The notes: a model not told the origin generated them from the sequence alone. A stretch of 14,095 nt of DNA from Oscillospiraceae bacterium (GCA_017470325.1 JAFUES010000019.1:1-14095), one strand, 5' to 3'; positions 1 to 6,673 are shown, counted from the first letter of the stretch. A program made the numbers and translations.

Positions 1-18
1 ACCTGTATCTTGCGGCAT

Positions 19-72
19 AAAAAACCGCAAATTCCGGTCGGATGCCTTAGCAGCCAACCGGAATCTGCGGTT
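19..72 (-). terminator. Intrinsic terminator of the NlpC/P60 hydrolase gene
   Basis: A 16-bp stem (23-38 with 57-72, 18-nt loop) is followed on the minus strand by six T residues. The one non-Watson-Crick position (30/65) is a G-U wobble when read on the minus strand but an A-C mismatch on the plus strand. This supports minus-strand transcription. It lies about 100 nt after the stop codon of the hydrolase gene. Confidence 0.85.
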
Positions 73-173
73 GCCACAGCGCCGCAGCGCTGTGAACTTT
101 CTTTTAATTATTTCACTGTCTTCTTGACGGGGTGCAGTTCATTTGTCTCGCAGGAGCTTTGTGCTCTTGATGC

Positions 174-1652
174 TTACAGGATCCGACGCGCCACAAAGCC
201 GCGTGTGGCGTAGTAGCCGGTCACAGAAGAAGTGATGACGCCGGAGGAGGAGTTGGCCGCGTGGACAAACATGTTGTCGCCGATATAGAGGCCAACGTGA
301 CCGATATAGCTGCCGCTGGAGTAGAAGCAGAGGATGTCGCCGGGCTGCAGTTCATCCTTGCTTACCGCTCTGCCGTTCTTCGCCTGATCGCAGGCCACGC
401 GGTCCAGCTCATAGCCGAACTGCTTGTACACGAAGGAAGTAAAGCCGGAGCAGTCAAAGCCGGTGGCAGGGGATTCGCCGCCCCAGCGGTAATTGTAGCC
501 CACATACTGGAGAGCAAAATCCGCCACTTCACGTCCGGTGATCTTCTCACCGGTGCCGACCTTGGGACTCTCGGTCTTGAACTCACCTTTTGCTACATAA
601 GTGGAAAACACATAGCCGGTGGTCCCCTTGTAGGACAGCTCTGTCCAATCGCCGGAGGTCCCGTAGATGGTCACGATATCGCCATAGAAGAACTCGCCCA
701 GGTTTTTCGAAGTCATGGCGGGACCGCCACGGAACTGCACATGGTTGCCGGTGATATAACCGGCGTCGCCCTTTCTGGGGGCGGGCGTAGCTGCGGCAGC
801 ATTGCCGGAAGCGCCTTGGGCGGAATCGAAGGTCTTTACATAGCTGCTGAACATGTAGCCGCTCTGCCCGTCGATGCTGACGACAGACCAGTCGCCGGAA
901 GTTCCGGTCAGCGTCAATTCCTTGCCGCGGTTATAAGTGTTGATGATAGCGCTGCTGTTGGAGGGGCCGGACCGGAAGCTGACATAGTCTCCGTCCACAT
1001 AGCCCGCCTTGTTGTCAACACTGGTCACGGCAGGCGCCGCAGCAGGTGCGGCAGTGGGCGCCGGGGTGGCTGCAGGTGCCGGCGTGGGGGCAGGTGTGTT
1101 TTCGGGCTGGACCGTCGTGGTCTGTGCGCCGCCGGCCTGGGGCAGGTCGATCACAGCTACGGCGCCGTTGGTCTCCACATTGATGTATTGGGTGTCCACA
1201 AAGCCCGTCCGGCCGTCAATGATACATTCGGTCCAATCCCCGGCGATACCGGTGATGGTCGCTTCCTTGCCCACGTTGTATTCGCCCAGGATGGAAGAAT
1301 CGGACGAGGGACCGGAGCGAAAGCGCACATACATGGAGTTGATGCGGCCAAAGCCGTTGGTGGCGACCACCTGTACGGCGGACGGATCCTCCGTGATGCT
1401 CATCAGGTTTGCGGACATGAACCCATAGGTCCCGTCGTAAGTGACCGCGTACCATTCCTCATTGGAGCGGTCCTCCACCTTGACGGAAGCACCCCGGGGG
1501 ACCGTCCCTATTACCTGGTAGTTCATGCCGGGACCGCCGCGCAGGTTCACGTTGTCCCCGGTGACCACCGCGTTTTCCGCATAGGCGGTGACGGTGAACA
1601 GGGTACTGAGCAGTGCCGCAGCAAGAATGGTCCGTAAGAATTTCTTGCGCAT
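174..1652 (-). CDS. Secreted peptidoglycan hydrolase: four SH3b domains plus NlpC/P60 endopeptidase
   Basis: A 492-residue exported cell-wall hydrolase. The start is the ATG preceded by AGAAGG, which leads straight into a signal peptide (residues 1-25, MRKKFL, hydrophobic core, AYA cleavage site). The reading frame continues further upstream but without a ribosome binding site. Four bacterial SH3 repeats follow, at about 27-85, 101-158, 217-272 and 297-353, each with an N/S/Q-x-R-x-GP signature and a closing G-[YF]-[VM] strand. Repeats 2 and 3 are separated by a Pro/Ala/Thr linker (about 185-208). The C-terminal NlpC/P60 domain (about 370-492) has the Cys-His-His triad: Cys401 in DCSG, His452 in GHVGLYIG and His464 in FVHA. 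The spacings (51 and 12) match those I recall for E. coli Spr/MepS. SH3b repeats bind wall peptides, and the catalytic domain is expected to cut gamma-D-Glu-diamino acid or similar stem bonds. It sits 78 bp downstream of the 93-residue gene and is probably co-transcribed with it. Confidence 0.93.
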   Translation of the reverse strand: MRKKFLRTILAAALLSTLFTVTAYAENAVVTGDNVNLRGGPGMNYQVIGTVPRGASVKVEDRSNEEWYAVTYDGTYGFMSANLMSITEDPSAVQVVATNGFGRINSMYVRFRSGPSSDSSILGEYNVGKEATITGIAGDWTECIIDGRTGFVDTQYINVETNGAVAVIDLPQAGGAQTTTVQPENTPAPTPAPAATPAPTAAPAAAPAVTSVDNKAGYVDGDYVSFRSGPSNSSAIINTYNRGKELTLTGTSGDWSVVSIDGQSGYMFSSYVKTFDSAQGASGNAAAATPAPRKGDAGYITGNHVQFRGGPAMTSKNLGEFFYGDIVTIYGTSGDWTELSYKGTTGYVFSTYVAKGEFKTESPKVGTGEKITGREVADFALQYVGYNYRWGGESPATGFDCSGFTSFVYKQFGYELDRVACDQAKNGRAVSKDELQPGDILCFYSSGSYIGHVGLYIGDNMFVHAANSSSGVITSSVTGYYATRGFVARRIL

Positions 1653-1676
1653 TTGAACAGATCCTTCTCTATGTAT

Positions 1677-1705
1677 TTGGCAGACAGAGGATCCCTGTCT
1701 GCCAA
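1677..1705 (-). other. Perfect 11-bp intergenic hairpin between two co-directional genes
   Basis: Arms 1677-1687 and 1695-1705 are perfectly complementary with a 7-nt loop. It lies between the stop of the 93-residue gene and the ribosome binding site of the hydrolase gene. Neither strand has a T-run after the stem, so it is not a standard intrinsic terminator. It may stabilise or partly separate the two cistrons. Confidence 0.6.
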
Positions 1706-1730
1706 GGAAGTGCATGGGAAAGCCTGACGC

Positions 1731-2012
1731 TCAGCGAGAGGCCAGGGCACGCTCCAGCCAGACGGCGGCCACATCGATGGCGGCATACAGGCTGTCCTTT
1801 TCACTCTTCTTGACGACCCGGTCCCGGGACTTGATGTTGGGATCGGTCAGCTGAAGCTGAACAGAGACCTTGCTTGCCACGTCCATATCCTTGACCTTCT
1901 TGGTGTCCAGGATCTGCAGCATGATGATATATTTATCCGCAAAGCTGCCGTAGTAGATGATGTTGTCTTTCCGCTGAAGGGGGTGACCCTTATACTCCAA
2001 TACTTTTGCCAA
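1731..2012 (-). CDS. Conserved small protein of unknown function, TTG start
   Basis: A 93-residue cytosolic-looking protein with no signal peptide or membrane segment. The open frame runs further upstream, but the likely start is the TTG at 2010-2012. It has a perfect GGAGG eight bases upstream and a good promoter just behind that. The longer version would have to begin inside or upstream of the promoter. The protein starts MAKVLEYKGHPLQR, contains an IIYYG strand, a KVSVQLQLTDPN segment and a basic RDRVVKKSEKD stretch, and ends with a probable helix (LYAAIDVAAVWLERAL). I recall similar proteins as unnamed hypotheticals in Clostridia but cannot assign a function. It is the first gene of a probable two-gene unit with the NlpC/P60 hydrolase. 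Confidence 0.8.
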   Translation of the reverse strand: MAKVLEYKGHPLQRKDNIIYYGSFADKYIIMLQILDTKKVKDMDVASKVSVQLQLTDPNIKSRDRVVKKSEKDSLYAAIDVAAVWLERALASR

Positions 2013-2020
2013 TGAAAGCA

Positions 2021-2025
2021 CCTCC
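2021..2025 (-). promoter_or_regulatory. Ribosome binding site fixing a TTG start
   Basis: On the minus strand this reads GGAGG, eight bases before the TTG at 2012. No ATG or GTG with a comparable site exists nearby in the frame, so it decides the start of the 93-residue gene. Confidence 0.8.
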
Positions 2026-2039
2026 GATAATGTAATCAA

Positions 2040-2068
2040 AATGTAACACAATGAACTTGAAATGTCAA
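2040..2068 (-). promoter_or_regulatory. Sigma-A type promoter for the 93-residue gene and hydrolase
   Basis: On the minus strand a consensus -35 TTGACA (2063-2068) and a -10 TACATT (2040-2045) are separated by exactly 17 bases. The expected transcript start is about 15 bases before the GGAGG site. Confidence 0.75.
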
Positions 2069-2111
2069 CACAAGAGCCAGGAAAAGCCTGGAAGAAGTGG
2101 GGGATCCTGTC

Positions 2112-2149
2112 AAAAACAAGCCGGAACTTTCTGGAAAGTGGGACCGGGC
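2112..2149 (-). terminator. Probable terminator of the penicillin-binding protein gene
   Basis: Read on the minus strand, a GC arm (2144-2149 with 2120-2124, one bulge) caps a small ACTTT/AAAGT hairpin and is followed by TTGTTTTTG. The whole element sits inside a larger 13-bp inverted repeat (2097-2109 with 2153-2165). The stem is imperfect, so this is a moderate call. It lies about 45 nt after the PBP stop codon. Confidence 0.45.
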
Positions 2150-2194
2150 AGGCAGGATTCCCCACATTTGGGCCTATGGTTTTGCACGCCGTCT

Positions 2195-4507
2195 TCAGCC
2201 AAACACCAGCTCTTCTGAATCGGGAGTCAGGAATTCTTCTCCCTCAGAGCCGGTATCGGGCTGCGGTTCCGGCTCGGGCGCGGGCTGGACGGGCTCGACG
2301 TAGTCGGTGTCGGTGTTCCCGGTATCAGGGACCGCAGGAGCAGGTGCCAGCATATCTTCGGGTGTGAGACTGCCGGCGTAATCGTCCTGATCATCCAGGA
2401 TGAGCACCTCTTCTTCGTCTTCTTCATCCTCGAAATCGTCCTCATCCAGACCGAAGATCCCCGTGTTGTCGCCAATATAGGGATAGGTGAAATCCTTCCA
2501 GGGCAGGCCGTCGTGGATCGGCTGCATGACCGAGCGCCACAGCCGGGCCGCCGGGTTGCCCGAGGTGTCGATATACTCCGGCGTGTCGAAGCCGGTCCAG
2601 ACGGCAGCCACATAGTAAGGCGTGCAGCCTACGAACCAGCGGTCCTTGTACTGGCCGGAGGTACCGGTCTTACCGGCCACGGGCACGGAATAGAGATAGG
2701 CTTCGGTGCCGGTGCCGGAGGCTACCACGTTCTTCATCATATAGGTCATGGTGTAAGCCGTGTTCGGCTCGAAGGCGATCAGCGTCTTGGGGACGTTGTC
2801 GATGACCATGTTGCCCTTGGAGTCGGTCACCATGGAATAGGTGCGGCTGTAGGTGAAGATGCCGTCATTGACGAAGGCACAGTAGGCCTGGGTCATCTCC
2901 CGGACGGAGATGCCGTTGGTCAGCTGGCCCAGAGCCATGGGCGCATAGGAGGCGTCATCGGGCACCAGACTGGTCACACCCAAACGCTCGGTCAGATATT
3001 CATAAGAGGTCTCCGGCCCCAGCTTGTCCACGATCTGAGCGGCAACGGTATTCAGGGAATACTGCAGGGCCTGGGCGATGGTGACGATGCCGTAGTTGCC
3101 GCCGCCGTCGTTGGAGGGGTACCAGCTGGTGCCCCGCAGGCGGATATAAGGTGAGTCATTGACCACCGTGGTTGGGGTGATGAGCCCCTCGTTGACGGCC
3201 GGGCCGTAAGAGGCGATGGGCTTGATGGCCGAACCGGGGGAGCGCTGGGCACCGCCGTAATCGTAACCGTTGACAGACATGGGGACGGCACGGTTGAGCA
3301 CAAAGTTCTGGGTTTTGGGGCCCACGCCGCCGCTGAGGGCCTTGATGCTGCCGTCATAGGGATCCATGATGACGATGGCACTCTCAAACTGCTGGTGGCT
3401 GTTGGTGCGGGGCATGGCGCTGTAGTCCTCATAGATCGTGTCCACCGCGGCCTGGATGGAGGGGTCGATCAGGCTGTAGATCTGGTAGCCACCGTTATAT
3501 AGCAGGGTCCGGGCGGCGGAGCGGCTGATGCCCTTGAGCTCCATCAGGTCCTTGGTCACATCGTTGATGACCACTTCTTCATAATACGTGTAGATCTGCT
3601 GAGTGTATTCCTCACCGGGCGTGCGGGTGAAGTTCAACTCTTCATCCACCGCAGCGCGGTAGGTATCATAGTCGATGTACTCCTGTTCGTACATCTCGCG
3701 CAGGATGGTCTCCTGCCGGTCCTTGTTGTTCTGCTCGTTGTAGAAGGGATCGTAGTAGGTGGGCTTATTGGTGATGCCTACGATAGACGCGCATTCGGCC
3801 AGGGTCAGATCCTTTACATCCTTGCCGAAATAGGTCTGGGCCGCGGCCTGTACGCCGTAGCAGCCCTCCCCGAAATAGACTGCGTTGAGATACCATTCCA
3901 GGATCTCCTGCTTGTCGTATTTCTTCTCCAGCTCCAGGGCGCCGAAGATCTCGGACAGCTTTCGCTGGATGGTCACCTGGTCCCGCCCGGTCAGGTTTTT
4001 GATCAGCTGCTGGGTAATGGTGGAGCCGCCGTAACCGGTCTCCATACGGGCGAACATCTCAATGAAAGCGCCGGAGGTCCGGTACCAGTCTACGCCCTTG
4101 TGCTGATAAAAGCGCTTGTCCTCGATGGCGATCAGCGCCTGCTCCAGATACTTGGGGATATCGTCATAGTCCACCCAGATGCGCTTCTGCGCGCCGGCCA
4201 GGGTGACCAGCTCCTGCCAGTCGCCCGAGGAGTTCTGATACCAGATGGTGCTGGACTCGCTCAGCTGATAATCCTCCAGGGACAGGTCCATACTGGGGGT
4301 CAGGAAAGACTTGACGTAATAAGCAAACACGCAGGTGAACAAAAGACCCGCGATCAGAAGGATCAGAAGAATGGAGCCGAAGATTTTTAAAACGGAACTT
4401 ACGATCGAAGAGGCGGCGTCGACAGTAAAGCCGGCGGCCTTGAACACTTTGCGGGAGGTCCGGCCTTCCTTCCGGCTGTTCGCGTCCTTTTCGGGATTGT
4501 TGTTCAT
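2195..4507 (-). CDS. Class A penicillin-binding protein (PBP1A type)
   Basis: A 770-residue bifunctional murein synthase that polymerises lipid II and cross-links the stem peptides. A short basic cytoplasmic tail precedes one membrane anchor (about 38-64). The GT51 glycosyltransferase domain (about 90-260) has AIEDKRFYQHKG (catalytic Glu129), GGSTITQQLIKN (160-171) and RKLSEIFGALELE (second Glu187). The transpeptidase domain (about 370-670) has SAIK (Ser426-Lys429), SLN (484-486) and KTGT (613-616), so both activities look intact. After residue 686 comes an acidic run (DEDDFEDEEDEEE) and a Pro/Glu-rich tail to the end, outside the catalytic fold. I chose the ATG at 4507 because AGGAGG lies upstream, although its 13-base spacing is long. 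The in-frame ATG at 4552 would place that site inside the gene. It is transcribed away from the BofC-C-like gene. Confidence 0.95.
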   Translation of the reverse strand: MNNNPEKDANSRKEGRTSRKVFKAAGFTVDAASSIVSSVLKIFGSILLILLIAGLLFTCVFAYYVKSFLTPSMDLSLEDYQLSESSTIWYQNSSGDWQELVTLAGAQKRIWVDYDDIPKYLEQALIAIEDKRFYQHKGVDWYRTSGAFIEMFARMETGYGGSTITQQLIKNLTGRDQVTIQRKLSEIFGALELEKKYDKQEILEWYLNAVYFGEGCYGVQAAAQTYFGKDVKDLTLAECASIVGITNKPTYYDPFYNEQNNKDRQETILREMYEQEYIDYDTYRAAVDEELNFTRTPGEEYTQQIYTYYEEVVINDVTKDLMELKGISRSAARTLLYNGGYQIYSLIDPSIQAAVDTIYEDYSAMPRTNSHQQFESAIVIMDPYDGSIKALSGGVGPKTQNFVLNRAVPMSVNGYDYGGAQRSPGSAIKPIASYGPAVNEGLITPTTVVNDSPYIRLRGTSWYPSNDGGGNYGIVTIAQALQYSLNTVAAQIVDKLGPETSYEYLTERLGVTSLVPDDASYAPMALGQLTNGISVREMTQAYCAFVNDGIFTYSRTYSMVTDSKGNMVIDNVPKTLIAFEPNTAYTMTYMMKNVVASGTGTEAYLYSVPVAGKTGTSGQYKDRWFVGCTPYYVAAVWTGFDTPEYIDTSGNPAARLWRSVMQPIHDGLPWKDFTYPYIGDNTGIFGLDEDDFEDEEDEEEVLILDDQDDYAGSLTPEDMLAPAPAVPDTGNTDTDYVEPVQPAPEPEPQPDTGSEGEEFLTPDSEELVFG

Positions 4508-4616
4508 GATCGAGTAAGCACCTCCTTTTGCAACATGCCGGTGAGAAGGCATGATCGAGAGATCAAAACGGTGGTAGAAAAGGGAATCATAAGCATGGAT
4601 TCATAAGAATGTCGTT

Positions 4617-4625
4617 ATTATAGCA
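4617..4625 (-). promoter_or_regulatory. Extended -10 promoter of the PBP gene
   Basis: The minus strand reads TGCTATAAT, a perfect -10 with the TGn extension. No good -35 lies 17 bases upstream, as expected for extended -10 promoters. The implied leader is about 100 nt and contains a 6-bp hairpin (4534-4539 with 4548-4553) just before the ribosome binding site. Confidence 0.6.
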
Positions 4626-4770
4626 TACATTTTCCCTCTGAGGTAGAGAAATTGTAAATATTTATAAAGTTTAAGATTTGGGGCGCCTCTGTATATTCTG
4701 CCAAAAAAAAGAAATAATTATCACAGGAATTGAAAAGTTTCGTGACTTTCAGAATAAAGGAGTGGGGGAA

Positions 4771-5115
4771 ATGCTGCAGATTCGATTGAAAATGGCGCTG
4801 CTGATGTGCCTGGCCGCAGCGGCGCTCTACACGGGCGCGGAGGCTTGGCGGGGTCTGCGACCGATACAGAAAAGCGATCTGCCGGAGGAGCTGTACGCCC
4901 GGTTCGCGGCTCAGGCGGATGATGCGGAGTTTTATATCAAGGACAGGGATGGCTATGTGGCCGTGTTCAACGGTGCGCGCGACCGGGAGCCCGTGACCGT
5001 GACCGGGATCGAACTGGATGCGCTGCGAAACGCAGACCGGGCCATGGTGCAGGAGGGGATCCCTGTGACGGACCGGAAGGAGCTGCTCTTGCTGCTGGAG
5101 GATCTGGGTTCATAA
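4771..5115 (+). CDS. Small membrane-anchored protein with a BofC C-terminal-like domain
   Basis: A 114-residue protein. The start is the ATG preceded by AAAGGAG; a longer frame from a TTG at 4678 has no ribosome binding site. Residues 8-25 form one hydrophobic segment (signal anchor or signal peptide), so most of the protein lies outside the membrane. The remainder has the pattern I associate with BofC C-terminal domain proteins of Clostridia: FYIKDRDGYVAVF, then VTVTGIELDALRNADRAM, a GI turn and a closing ELLLLLEDLGS helix. BofC in Bacillus is a secreted forespore protein acting on the SpoIVB sporulation signal. Carrying that role over to this protein is inference only, and it is shorter than BofC. 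It is divergent from the PBP gene; I could not find a convincing promoter in the AT-rich DNA between them (4626-4760). Confidence 0.8.
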   Translation: MLQIRLKMALLMCLAAAALYTGAEAWRGLRPIQKSDLPEELYARFAAQADDAEFYIKDRDGYVAVFNGARDREPVTVTGIELDALRNADRAMVQEGIPVTDRKELLLLLEDLGS

Positions 5116-5122
5116 AGCCCTA

Positions 5123-5151
5123 TTGATTTCTTGCCCGAGATGGGGTACAAT
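5123..5151 (+). promoter_or_regulatory. Promoter of the DUF1292 gene
   Basis: A -35 TTGATT (5123-5128) and a -10 TACAAT (5146-5151) are separated by 17 bases. They lie just after the stop codon of the upstream gene, so the DUF1292 gene can be transcribed on its own. Confidence 0.65.
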
Positions 5152-5180
5152 AAAACCATCCTATCCGGGAGGTGCAGAAG

Positions 5181-5465
5181 ATGAGCGAGGATTTCGGCAG
5201 CGATTTTATCACGATCATCGACGATGACGGCCAGGAGTTTGAGCTTGAGGTGCTCGATTCCATGGACTATAACGGGGAGACTTATACGGCGTTTCTGCCT
5301 GCGAACATGGATGAGGAGGATCCGGACTACGGTCTGATCATCCTGCGTGTGGTGCAGGATGAGAACGGAGATGAACTGTTCGAGTCGATCGACGATGACG
5401 ATGAACTCCAGGATGTGTATGAGCATTTTATGGTCATCCTCTTTGACGATGAGGACGAGGAGTGA
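5181..5465 (+). CDS. DUF1292 (YrzB/UPF0473 family) acidic protein
   Basis: A 94-residue cytosolic protein. The start is the ATG eight bases after GGAGG; a GTG nine bases upstream in frame overlaps that site and is unlikely. It shows the DUF1292 pattern: ITIIDDDGQEFELEVLDSMDYNGETYTAFLP, then IILRVVQDENGDELFESIDDDDEL, and a short final helix-strand. It is extremely acidic, ending FDDEDEE. The function is unknown even in Bacillus, where yrzB lies in a conserved cluster with yrzL and yrrK. Those partners are not seen here; the gene has its own promoter and a terminator immediately after it. Confidence 0.88.
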   Translation: MSEDFGSDFITIIDDDGQEFELEVLDSMDYNGETYTAFLPANMDEEDPDYGLIILRVVQDENGDELFESIDDDDELQDVYEHFMVILFDDEDEE

Positions 5466-5471
5466 TTTTCC

Positions 5472-5518
5472 GGGATCCGGGCGCATAGATTGAAGTGTGA
5501 TCGCCCGTCCCCTTTTTT
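5472..5518 (+). terminator. Intrinsic terminator of the DUF1292 gene
   Basis: GGGA and CGGGCG (5472-5484, two-base bulge) pair with CGCCCG and TCCC (5502-5511), followed by six T residues at 5513-5518. The 18-nt loop contains TTGAAG, a possible -35 of the next transcript. Confidence 0.75.
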
Positions 5519-5528
5519 AGAGAAAACA

Positions 5529-5725
5529 GTTCCTGCTGTGTGCGTGTCGTCTTTTGACTGCGTGGCTCATTAAACCCACATCTCTTATACGGGATGCCGA
5601 TTTGAGTCTGCGGATTGCAGGCCTCCCGGCTCCGGCCGGACGTTGGAAGCAGCGAAACAGAACTTAGGCGACCCACCTGCCCAAACGTGCAGGTTATAAT
5701 CGAGCCAGCACGGCATTTGCGGGAC
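5529..5725 (+). ncRNA. ssrS: Probable 6S RNA
   Basis: This 352-bp gene-free stretch (5466-5817) holds a structured RNA candidate of about 197 nt, the usual size of 6S RNA. The 5' and 3' ends pair: GTTCC (5529-5533) with GGGAC (5721-5725), then GCTGTGT (5535-5541) with GCACGGC (5708-5714), giving a bulged closing stem. A small hairpin on the 3' side (CCTGC/GCAGG, near 5676-5693) matches the central-bubble hairpin of 6S RNAs, and a GTGG/CCAC hairpin lies on the 5' side. The start (TTCCTGCTGTGTG) and the ACCCACCTG element resemble what I recall of Firmicutes 6S RNAs. 6S RNA binds sigma-70/sigma-A RNA polymerase by mimicking an open promoter. A strong terminator follows directly. The exact ends are estimates. 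Confidence 0.65.
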
Positions 5726-5726
5726 G

Positions 5727-5757
5727 CTCCCCTCGGCGCAAGCCGGGGGGAGTTTTT
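5727..5757 (+). terminator. Strong terminator of the 6S RNA transcript
   Basis: An 11-bp stem (5727-5737 with 5742-5752, one G-U pair) with a GCAA tetraloop is followed at once by five T residues, then GTTT. The T-run exists only on the plus strand, which fixes the direction of the RNA upstream. Confidence 0.92.
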
Positions 5758-5770
5758 GTTTGCAGGGGCG

Positions 5771-5805
5771 AAAAAAGGGCCCGGCGCTTTTTCCAAACCG
5801 CCGGG
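5771..5805 (-). terminator. Terminator of the lipoprotein gene
   Basis: On the minus strand CCCGGCG (5799-5805) pairs with CGCCGGG (5780-5786) across a 12-nt loop, then CCC and six T residues. It lies just after the lipoprotein stop codon and faces the plus-strand 6S terminator. Confidence 0.8.
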
Positions 5806-5817
5806 TTTGCTTTGCAA

Positions 5818-6606
5818 TCAATAGGGGACGACAATATATTCTATGGGAACGTCGAAGTCCCGCCACAGTGCGTCGCTGTCAAAGGCCTCGGCGTTCATTT
5901 CGCCCACCTGCGGCGTGATGTTCACACTGCCGTCAGACTGAAATTCATAGGTATACCAGTCCTGGATATCGATGCTGTATCCGTCCGCGGCAATGCGGTA
6001 GACCAGCACCACGCCGCTGGATGCGCCGCCGCTTCCGCAGACTGTGAAGGTCCCGTCGCCGCTGACGCTGACATGGGTCCGGTCGCCCAGGGGCTGCTCT
6101 TTGCACAGGTAAACGAATTTGCTGCCGTCAAAGGCATAGATGCCGATGGGCTGCTGGTAATCCTCACTTCGGGTGAGCATGACCAGTTCCGGCACCCCGT
6201 TGCCATCAAAATCATAGGTGCCGTAACACAGATCCACCCCGTCATACTGATAGTACAGGTAAGAGACAATGGAATACCAGGGGATCTCGGGATGCTCCTC
6301 TTCCCGGAATTCGCCCGGCTCCGTGATCCGGACCATCCGGTATTCGTCCAGCAGCGCCTTCAACGCGGCGTCATAGGCCGCCTGGTCATAAGCAGGAGCC
6401 GGCGTGGGCTCTGGCGTGGGTTCCGGCGCAGTTTCCGATGTGGGCGCCTGCGTGGCCTCCGACACCGGGGAAGGGGGCGGCGCGGTCACGGGAGCAGCCG
6501 TGGGCGCGGCAGTTTCCGCCGCCGGCGCGGCGCTTTTGCCGCAGGCAGGCAGCAGCAGAAGTGCCAGAATGCCGATCAGACAAATAAAACGAGGGATGCG
6601 TTTCAT
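5818..6606 (-). CDS. Surface lipoprotein with an EF-hand-like calcium loop
   Basis: A 262-residue predicted lipoprotein of unknown role. The start ATG lies eight bases after AAGGAG. The signal sequence ends in a clear lipobox, LPAC, with the lipidated Cys at residue 22. Residues 25-72 form a disordered linker rich in Pro, Ala, Thr and Glu, ending in repeats of EPTP. From about 75 to the end comes a folded region of mostly beta character. Residues 132-140 (DFDGNGVPE) fit a calcium-loop pattern of D-x-D-G-N-G-x-x-E type, as seen in dockerin-like and VCBS/FG-GAP-like proteins. Two further D-G turns (SGDGTF, QSDGSV) occur later. I do not recognise a named family; the surface location is secure and the function is not. 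It has its own promoter and terminator. Confidence 0.88.
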   Translation of the reverse strand: MKRIPRFICLIGILALLLLPACGKSAAPAAETAAPTAAPVTAPPPSPVSEATQAPTSETAPEPTPEPTPAPAYDQAAYDAALKALLDEYRMVRITEPGEFREEEHPEIPWYSIVSYLYYQYDGVDLCYGTYDFDGNGVPELVMLTRSEDYQQPIGIYAFDGSKFVYLCKEQPLGDRTHVSVSGDGTFTVCGSGGASSGVVLVYRIAADGYSIDIQDWYTYEFQSDGSVNITPQVGEMNAEAFDSDALWRDFDVPIEYIVVPY

Positions 6607-6630
6607 GAGATCAACTCCTTACTTCGCCCC

Positions 6631-6659
6631 ATTATAGCGCGTATCGACGGTTTTGGACA
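6631..6659 (-). promoter_or_regulatory. Promoter of the lipoprotein gene
   Basis: A perfect -10 TATAAT (6631-6636 on the minus strand) has a weak -35 TGTCCA (6654-6659) with a 17-base spacer. It lies just before the AAGGAG site, giving a very short leader. Confidence 0.65.
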
Positions 6660-6673
6660 GAGGGATTTTCAAG

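Noticed and set aside
261..1637. Long plus-strand open frame opposite the hydrolase gene (458 codons)
   Set aside because: It is the antisense shadow of a GC-rich gene with clear domains; the translation has low-complexity Gly/Arg/Val content, and I saw no family motif in it.
4678..4770. Extended N-terminus of the BofC-C-like protein from a TTG at 4678
   Set aside because: No ribosome binding site before the TTG, and the extension would precede the signal anchor with an unlikely sequence; the ATG at 4771 has AAAGGAG.
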